Below, piece after piece: positions 32,239 through 38,470 of a stretch of 38,470 bases of DNA. The stretch is from assembly GCA_030426945.1 (NCBI GenBank), contig JAUHXL010000014.1, forward strand, positions 1 to 38,470, written 5' to 3'. The DNA is from a bacterium (lineage in GTDB: Bacteria > Myxococcota_A > Bradymonadia > UBA7976 > UBA1532). Within the stretch, counting starts at the first letter, position 1. Each line of letters opens with the position of its first letter. The notes beneath the pieces are model-generated. The model was not told the DNA's origin. It ran no database searches and worked only from the letters and a program-made list of their open reading frames with translations. The position numbers and the translations under genes were made by a program.

Positions 32239-34035
32239 ATGCCCCGAAACGTCCGTAATTTCGCGATTATCGCTCACATCGATCACGGGAAGTCGACCCT
32301 GGCCGACCGGATCCTCTCGATCACCGGTGGGGTGGCCGACCGCGATCATCGTGAACAGTTCCTCGACAGCATGGACCTCGAACGCGAGCGGGGCATCACG
32401 ATCAAGGCGCAGGCGGTGCGCCTCAGCTGGACCGCCGCCGACGGCCAGGTCTACGAGCTGAACCTGATCGACACCCCCGGCCACGTCGACTTCACCTACG
32501 AGGTGTCGCGCAGCCTGGCCGCCTGCGAGGGCGCGCTGCTGGTGGTCGACGCCTCGCAGGGCGTCGAGGCGCAGACGATGGCCAACGTCTACCTGGCGCT
32601 GGACAACGATCTCGAGCTGGTGCCGGTGCTGAACAAGATCGATCTGCCCGCGGCGGATCCGGATCGCGTGAAGGCCGAGATCGAGGAGACCATCGGCCTC
32701 GACACCAGCATCGCCATCAACATCTCGGCGAAGACGGGCGAGGGCGTGCCGGCGGTGCTGCAGGCGCTGATCGATTACGTGCCGCCCCCCGAGGATCACC
32801 GCGACGCGCCCCTGCGCGCGCTGATCTTCGACAGCTGGTACGACAACTACCGGGGCGTGATCATCCTGGTGCGGGTCGTCGACGGCAAGGTCGAGAAGGG
32901 CACGAAGATCTTCACCAAGGCCACCGAGCAGCAGTTCGAGGTGCTCGAGGTGGGCTGCTTCACGCCGGGCGCCACCGCGGTGCCGGCCCTGGTGTCCGGC
33001 GACGTCGGCTTCGTCATCGCCAACATCAAGGAGGTGCGCGACGCGCGCGTGGGCGACACCATCGTCGACTACGCCAAGCGCGCGCAGCTCGAGCCGCTCG
33101 CCGGCTTCAAGGAGGTCATCCCGGTCGTCTTCTCGGGGCTGTTTCCGGTGGTGTCGTCGGACTACGGGCAGCTGCGGGAGGCCCTCGAGAAGCTGCGGCT
33201 GAACGACGCGGCCTTCAGCTTCGAGCCCGAGACCTCGGCCGCCCTGGGCTTCGGCTTCCGCTGCGGCTTCCTGGGCCTGCTGCACCTCGAGATCGTGCAG
33301 GAGCGCCTCGAGCGCGAGTTCGACATGGATCTGATCACCACCGCGCCGACGGTGATCTACCAGGTCGACACCACCGACGGTGAGACGCTCAAGGTCGACA
33401 ACCCGGCGTTGCTGCCGGATCCGACCGAGATCGCCGAGATCCGCGAGCCCTACATCAAGTCGACCATCCACGTGCCCACCGAGTACTGCGGGCAGGTGCT
33501 GAAGCTGTGCGAGGAGCGCCGGGGCATCCAGACCCAGCTCGCCTACAGCGGCACCAACCGCATGCTCATCCACTACGACCTGCCCCTCAGCGAGGTCGTG
33601 TTCGACTTCTTCGACCGCCTCAAGAGCGTCACCCGGGGCTACGGCAGCTTCGAGTACGAGGTGGCCGACTACCGTCCGGGCGCCCTGGTGAAGCTGGACG
33701 TGCGGCTCAACGGCGAGATCGTCGACGCGCTGTCGATCATCGTGCACCGGGAGCGCGCCTACGAGCGCGGCAAGGCGCTGTGCGAGCGGCTGCGGAAGGT
33801 GATCGATCGTCAGCAGTACGACGTCGCCATCCAGGCGGCCATCGGCAACAAGATCATCTCGCGCGAGACCGTCAAGGCGCTGCGCAAGGACGTGACGGCG
33901 AAGTGCTACGGCGGTGACATCAGCCGGAAGCGCAAGCTGCTCGAGAAGCAGAAGGCGGGCAAGAAGCGCATGAAGCAGGTGGGCAACGTCGAGATCCCCC
34001 AGGAGGCGTTCCTGGCCGTGCTGAAGGTGGACTGA
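32239..34035 (+). CDS. lepA: Elongation factor 4 (LepA)
   Basis: 598 residues, the normal length. A ribosome-binding GTPase that back-translocates or remodels ribosomes and helps 30S biogenesis. G1 is AHIDHGKST (residues 12-20), followed by RGITIKAQ (G2), DTPGHVDF (G3), NKIDLP (G4) and NISAKTG (G5). The EF-G-like domains follow, with [20 protein letters not shown], and the LepA-specific C-terminus ends in [20 protein letters not shown] and GKKRMK. ATG 32239 is preceded by AGAGG. lepB begins two bases after its stop, the classical lepA-lepB order. Confidence 0.98.
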   Translation: MPRNVRNFAIIAHIDHGKSTLADRILSITGGVADRDHREQFLDSMDLERERGITIKAQAVRLSWTAADGQVYELNLIDTPGHVDFTYEVSRSLAACEGALLVVDASQGVEAQTMANVYLALDNDLELVPVLNKIDLPAADPDRVKAEIEETIGLDTSIAINISAKTGEGVPAVLQALIDYVPPPEDHRDAPLRALIFDSWYDNYRGVIILVRVVDGKVEKGTKIFTKATEQQFEVLEVGCFTPGATAVPALVSGDVGFVIANIKEVRDARVGDTIVDYAKRAQLEPLAGFKEVIPVVFSGLFPVVSSDYGQLREALEKLRLNDAAFSFEPETSAALGFGFRCGFLGLLHLEIVQERLEREFDMDLITTAPTVIYQVDTTDGETLKVDNPALLPDPTEIAEIREPYIKSTIHVPTEYCGQVLKLCEERRGIQTQLAYSGTNRMLIHYDLPLSEVVFDFFDRLKSVTRGYGSFEYEVADYRPGALVKLDVRLNGEIVDALSIIVHRERAYERGKALCERLRKVIDRQQYDVAIQAAIGNKIISRETVKALRKDVTAKCYGGDISRKRKLLEKQKAGKKRMKQVGNVEIPQEAFLAVLKVD

Positions 34036-34037
34036 AG

Positions 34038-35066
34038 ATGACCGGTCGCGCCCGCCTGGGCAAGGCGCGCAAGCGTGCGCGACATGGCGCCAAGCAGGCC
34101 CGCCTGCTGCTGAAGAAGCACGGACACAAGATCGATCCGGCGCACCGCGCGGAGGTGCAGGCGGCCCTCGACGGGCTGGAGCATGCCACCGCCGGCAGCG
34201 ACGTGGCGGCGGTGTACGACGCCCTCAAGTTGCTCGACGAGCGCGTCGACGAGCGCCTCGGCCATCTGCGCAAGAGCCCCACCCGCGAGTACGTCGAGTC
34301 GATCGGCGTCGCGGTGCTGATCGCGCTGCTGCTGCGCGCCTTCATCGTCGAGGCCTTCACGATCCCCTCCGGCTCGATGATCCCGACGCTGGCGGTGGGC
34401 GACTTCCTGTTCGTGAACAAGCTGTCCTACGGCGTCCGCCTGCCCTTCGTGAACCGCATGCTGTGGCAGTGGGACGGGCCGGAGCGCGGGGACGTGGTCG
34501 TCTTCGTCTACCCCTGTGACGCCTCGCTCGACTACATCAAGCGGGTGGTCGGCCTGCCCGGCGACACGGTGTACGTGGACCCCAACGGGTTCGCCTTCGT
34601 CAACGGGGAGCTGGCGGCCGAGTCGTCGCAGGGCCGCTTCGAAGACTACGACGACTTCCGCGGCAGCGAGCCCTCGACGAACAACTGCGGGCCCTTCCTC
34701 GACAAGTTCGCCGCGCGCCTCGACGGCACCGCCTTCGAGGCCCTGCACTGCGGCGGCGCCGAGCCGCTGAGCCCGCGCCAGGACGAGGTGCGCACCTGGG
34801 AGCCCCTGTCGCAGTACCGCAACTGCGCGCCGGACGCGCCGCCCATGCGGCGGCCCTGGAAGGTGCCCGAGGGGCACGTCTTCGTGATGGGCGACAACCG
34901 GCGCAACTCGCAGGACAGCCGCTTCTGGGGGTTCGTGCCCTACGGTTCGATCAAGGGCAAGGCCATGTTCATCTGGCTGAGCTGGGACGGCGGGCCGCCC
35001 CTGAGCCGGCCCTGGGAGAAGATCCGCTGGGGTCGGCTCTTCCGGGGCATCCACCACAGCACCTGA
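34038..35066 (+). CDS. lepB: Signal peptidase I
   Basis: 342 residues. Cleaves Sec and Tat signal peptides at the outer face of the inner membrane. The N-terminus has an about 85-residue charged extension before the single transmembrane helix (about 88-105). The nucleophile is Ser113 in IPSGSMIPT, and the general base is Lys168 in DYIKRVVGLPGD. Box E is GHVFVMGDNRRNSQDSRFWG. An insert of roughly 60 residues (about 195-260) contains several Cys that could form a disulfide. The start is two bases after lepA and the stop is 10 bases before pyrR, so this is part of a tight operon. Confidence 0.96.
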   Translation: MTGRARLGKARKRARHGAKQARLLLKKHGHKIDPAHRAEVQAALDGLEHATAGSDVAAVYDALKLLDERVDERLGHLRKSPTREYVESIGVAVLIALLLRAFIVEAFTIPSGSMIPTLAVGDFLFVNKLSYGVRLPFVNRMLWQWDGPERGDVVVFVYPCDASLDYIKRVVGLPGDTVYVDPNGFAFVNGELAAESSQGRFEDYDDFRGSEPSTNNCGPFLDKFAARLDGTAFEALHCGGAEPLSPRQDEVRTWEPLSQYRNCAPDAPPMRRPWKVPEGHVFVMGDNRRNSQDSRFWGFVPYGSIKGKAMFIWLSWDGGPPLSRPWEKIRWGRLFRGIHHST

Positions 35067-35076
35067 GGGGTCCGCC

Positions 35077-35634
35077 GTGGGCACGCTGGTCGATCGCCGC
35101 CAGGCCATGGACGCCACCGCGATGCGCCGGGCGATCCGGCGTCTGGCGCACGAGATCATCGAGCGTGCCCCGGACCTCGCCCGGCTGGCGCTGGTGGGGG
35201 TGCGCACCCGGGGGGTGCCCCTCGCGCGGCGCCTGCAGGCCCTGATCGCCGAGGCCGAGGGCGTGGAGCCGCCGGTCGGTGAGCTGGACATCACCCTCTA
35301 CCGCGACGACGTCTTCGACGGGCTGGCCATCCCCGAGGTGCGGCCCACGCTGCTGCCCTTCGAGGTGCAGGGGCGGGCCATCGTGCTGGTGGACGACGTG
35401 CTCTTCACCGGGCGCACGACCCGCGCGGCGCTCGACGCGGTGATGGACTGGGGCCGCCCCCAGCACATCCGGCTGGCGGTGCTGGTGGACCGCGGCCACC
35501 GGGAGCTGCCCCTGCACGCGGACTTCGTCGGCCTGACGCTGGACACGGCGCGCGACGAGTCGGTGCGGGTGCGGCTGGTCGAGACGGACGGCGAGGATCG
35601 CGTGGACGTGCGGGGCCGGGAGGCGGCGTCGTGA
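35077..35634 (+). CDS. pyrR: PyrR bifunctional regulator/uracil phosphoribosyltransferase
   Basis: 185 residues from GTG 35077, GAGGGG upstream. PyrR binds pyr mRNA with UMP to control transcription in Bacillus, and has some uracil phosphoribosyltransferase activity. The PRPP-binding loop is [20 protein letters not shown]. Other family marks are [24 protein letters not shown] and [10 protein letters not shown]. The stop overlaps the pyrB start (GTGA). No leader with an anti-antiterminator hairpin is visible before it because lepB ends only 10 bases upstream, so its target may be elsewhere. Confidence 0.94.
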   Translation: MGTLVDRRQAMDATAMRRAIRRLAHEIIERAPDLARLALVGVRTRGVPLARRLQALIAEAEGVEPPVGELDITLYRDDVFDGLAIPEVRPTLLPFEVQGRAIVLVDDVLFTGRTTRAALDAVMDWGRPQHIRLAVLVDRGHRELPLHADFVGLTLDTARDESVRVRLVETDGEDRVDVRGREAAS

Positions 35635-36554
35635 GGGTCCGCCGGCACCTGCTGGAGCTCGCGCGCCTGTCCCGCGAGGACATCGTGGGGCTGCTCGACC
35701 TCGCCGAAAGCTTCGGGGGCATCAGCCGGCGGCCCATCAAGAAGGTGCCCACGCTGCGCGGCCGCACGGTGGTCAACCTGTTCCTCGAGGCGTCGACGCG
35801 CACGCGCAGCAGCTTCGAGCTGGCGGCGAAGCGGCTCAGCGCCGACACCCTGAACATCAGCGGCGGCTCGAGCAGCGTGGTGAAGGGCGAGACGCTGCTC
35901 GACACCGCGCGCAACCTGGCCGCCTACCAGCCCGACATCATCGTGCTGCGCCACGGCTCGGCGGGCGCGCCGCATCTGCTGGCCGAGCACATCGACGCGT
36001 CGATCGTGAACGCCGGCGACGGGCTGCACGAGCACCCGACGCAGGGCCTGCTGGACCTGCTGACGATTCGGCAGCACAAGCGCCGGATCGAGGGGCTGAA
36101 GGTGGCGATCATCGGCGACATCGCGCACAGCCGCGTGGCGCGCTCGGGCATCGTCGGGCTGAGCCGGCTGGGCGCCGAGGTGGTGGTCTGCGGGCCGCCG
36201 ACGATGCTGCCGCCGGGCATCGAGGCGCTGGGCTGCCGCGCGACGCCGCACCGGGACGAGGCGGTGAGCGACGCCGACGTGATCATGATGCTGCGCATCC
36301 AGAAGGAGCGGCTGGCCGAGGAGCTGTTCCCCAGCGATCGCGAGTACGCGCAGCGGTACGGGCTGGATCCCGCCGCGCTGAAGCAGGCGAAGCCTGACTG
36401 CCTGGTGATGCACCCCGGCCCCATCAACCGCGGCGTCGAGCTGCACCCGGCGGTGGCCGACGGGCCCCAGTCGATCATCCTCGATCAGGTGACCAACGGG
36501 CTGAGCGTGCGCATGGCGGTGCTGTATCACTGCGCCGGCGGCGGGGAGGCCTGA
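35631..36554 (+). CDS. pyrB: Aspartate carbamoyltransferase, catalytic chain
   Basis: 307 residues from GTG 35631, overlapping pyrR. It joins carbamoyl phosphate and aspartate to N-carbamoyl-aspartate, the committed step of pyrimidine synthesis. The carbamoyl-phosphate loop is [44 protein letters not shown] and [13 protein letters not shown] are the aspartate-binding parts, all intact. [11 protein letters not shown] carries the residues of the 80s loop. No pyrI is found. Two bases separate it from the pyrC-like gene, which fits an ATCase/pseudo-DHOase complex. Confidence 0.97.
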   Translation: MRVRRHLLELARLSREDIVGLLDLAESFGGISRRPIKKVPTLRGRTVVNLFLEASTRTRSSFELAAKRLSADTLNISGGSSSVVKGETLLDTARNLAAYQPDIIVLRHGSAGAPHLLAEHIDASIVNAGDGLHEHPTQGLLDLLTIRQHKRRIEGLKVAIIGDIAHSRVARSGIVGLSRLGAEVVVCGPPTMLPPGIEALGCRATPHRDEAVSDADVIMMLRIQKERLAEELFPSDREYAQRYGLDPAALKQAKPDCLVMHPGPINRGVELHPAVADGPQSIILDQVTNGLSVRMAVLYHCAGGGEA

Positions 36555-36556
36555 GC

Positions 36557-37857
36557 GTGGGCGAGCGCATCCTGATCACCGGCGGGCGCCTCGTCTGTCC
36601 GGCGTCGAACCTCGACGTGATGGGCACGCTGGAGATCGTGGACGGGCGCATCGTCGGGCTGCACCCGGGGGACGCGACGCCGGGGCCGGGCGCGGTGCGG
36701 CTGGACGCGACCGGCTGCGTGGTGGCGCCGGGCTTCGTCGATCTGCACGTCGAGGTGGGGGAGCCCGGCTACGAGCACCGGGAGGATCTGCAGAGCGCGG
36801 GCGCCGCGGCGGCGCGCGGCGGCATCACGACGCTGTGCGCGGGGCCGGGCGGGCGGCCGCCGAACGACCACCGGGGCGCCACCGAGTATCTGGTGCGGCG
36901 CGGACGCGAGGTCGGGGGCGTACACGTGCGGCCGGTCGCGGCGCTGACCCGCGGCCGCGGCGGCGAGCGCCTGACCGACATGTTCGACCTGGCCGAGGGC
37001 GGCGCGGTGGCCTTCGGCGACGGTGATCGCGCCGTCGAGGACGCGGGCCTGCTGCGCCGCGCGCTCGAGTACGCCGGCGGGGTGGGGCGGCCGGTCTTCG
37101 TCTGGCCGGAGCTGCCCGCGCTGGCGCGGCACGGCGTGATGCACGAGGGGCCGGTGGCCACGCGGCTGGGGCTGAAGGGCGTGCCGGCGGCGGCCGAGGA
37201 CGCGGCGGCCTGGCAGGCGGTGGTGCTGGCCGAGCAGACCGGCGCGCGCGTACACCTGGGGCCGGTGAGCACCGCGGGCAGCCTGCGGGCCCTGCGCTAC
37301 GCCCGCGACGCCGGGCTGGCGGTGACCGCGGCGGTGGGCGCGGCCCACCTGCACCTGACCGACGAGGCCGTGGCGGAGCGCTACGCGACCAGCCTGCGGG
37401 TGCGCCCGCCGCTGCGCCCGCGCGCCGACGTGGACGCGCTGCGCGCGGCGCTGGCCGAGGGCCTGATCGACGCGGTGACCAGCCTGCATCGTCCGCAGAG
37501 CGCGGTGGAGAAGGAGGTCGAGTTCGACGCCTGCGCGCCGGGCATGGCCGGGCTCGAGACGCTGCTCGGCCTGACGCTGCGGCTGGTGGACGAGGGCGCG
37601 CTGAGCCTGACGCGCGCGGTGGCGGTGCTGACCGCGGGCGCGCGGGTGCTGGGCCTGGACACCGGCCGGCTGGCGGTGGACGCGCCCGCCGACGTGGTGG
37701 TGTTCGATCCCGCCGCGCGGGTGCGCGTCGAGGCGGACGCCTGGGCGAGCAAGGCGCGCAACACCCCGTTTCTGGGGCAGGCCCTGCCGGGTCACGTGCG
37801 ATGGACGTTGGTGGCGGGGCGCGTGGCCCACGCCGCCGAGCGAGGGGAGGGGTGGCC

Positions 37858-37861
<4 letters not shown>
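36557..37861 (+). CDS. pyrC': Dihydroorotase homologue lacking catalytic residues (PyrC'-like)
   Basis: 434 residues from GTG 36557. The whole fold follows class I dihydroorotase, but the active site is gone. In GFVDLHVHLREPG the second His is Glu66 and the Arg is Gly68. The substrate Asn of CAMPNTRP is Gly98. The metal His of AHCED is Trp183. The His of CHVST is Pro236, and the catalytic Asp of ATDHAPH is Leu310. Only a few, such as His64, remain. In Pseudomonas, an inactive PyrC' is needed to hold the PyrB dodecamer together; the adjacency to pyrB (2 bases) supports the same role. A working dihydroorotase must be elsewhere. Confidence 0.92.

Positions 37862-38470
<609 letters not shown>

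Noticed and set aside
35067-35076. PyrR-dependent attenuator upstream of pyrR
   Set aside because: Only 10 bases separate lepB and pyrR; no hairpins or T-run.

Overview
The window is about 38.5 kb of very GC-rich bacterial chromosome. Gene content and style point to a Myxococcota (former Deltaproteobacteria) member. Evidence: two secreted proteins end in MYXO-CTERM-like tails (Cys, hydrophobic helix, Arg cluster); there are many lipoproteins, a Gly/Cys-rich lipoprotein, and a pseudokinase carrying an AgmX/PglI-like C-terminal domain. GTG and TTG starts and 4-base start/stop overlaps are frequent. I see no transposon, prophage, CRISPR array or rRNA; this looks like ordinary chromosomal backbone with lineage-specific genes between housekeeping operons.

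Layout. 1-2.8 kb: the start of hutH (minus strand, runs off the left edge), divergent from a chain of HAD phosphatase, crcB, an internally shortened glycerophosphodiester phosphodiesterase and a helix-hairpin-helix protein. 2.7-3.9 kb: two small divergent lipoprotein genes with back-to-back promoters. 3.9-8.2 kb: pseudokinase/GYF/AgmX membrane protein, Cys-rich lipoprotein, Nudix hydrolase and tsaE. 8.3-11.2 kb: a MYXO-CTERM protein coupled to a sigma-factor-like protein, a lipoprotein on the minus strand, and ribA. 11.26-11.47 kb: a bidirectional terminator and tRNA-Glu and tRNA-Gln genes (minus). 11.5-16.5 kb: small secreted protein, matrixin metalloprotease, CpXC/HEAT-like protein and metallophosphoesterase. 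16.5-23.4 kb: PQQ-type beta-propeller protein (minus), HARE-HTH/Mrr-like protein, duplicated phosphodiester-glycosidase-like protein and a tiny secreted protein. 23.5-27.3 kb: yicC-gmk-rsh. 27.3-32.0 kb: exported amidohydrolase (minus), MBL hydrolase, GH113-like glycosidase, SPOR protein and an EF-hand-repeat lipoprotein (minus). 32.2-38.5 kb: lepA-lepB-pyrR-pyrB-pyrC'-carA, apparently one long operon that leaves the window inside carA.

How the genes fit together. The right end joins translation and secretion (lepA, lepB) to early pyrimidine synthesis (pyrB, carA), with PyrR as the presumed regulator and a dihydroorotase homologue that has lost most of its active-site residues, as in the PyrB/PyrC' arrangement of pseudomonads. 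yicC-gmk-rsh is a nucleotide/stress cluster ending in a (p)ppGpp synthetase/hydrolase. 

The most interesting signals are: (1) a repeated promoter layout in which the -10 hexamer ends only 6-7 bases before the start codon, implying leaderless mRNAs; (2) a series of proteins built on catalytically dead folds (pseudokinase, Mrr-like nuclease, dihydroorotase, second half of a phosphodiester glycosidase, deleted GDPD); and (3) a perfect inverted repeat over the -10 of a small secreted-protein gene. I did not find a clear defence system or other wholly new system.
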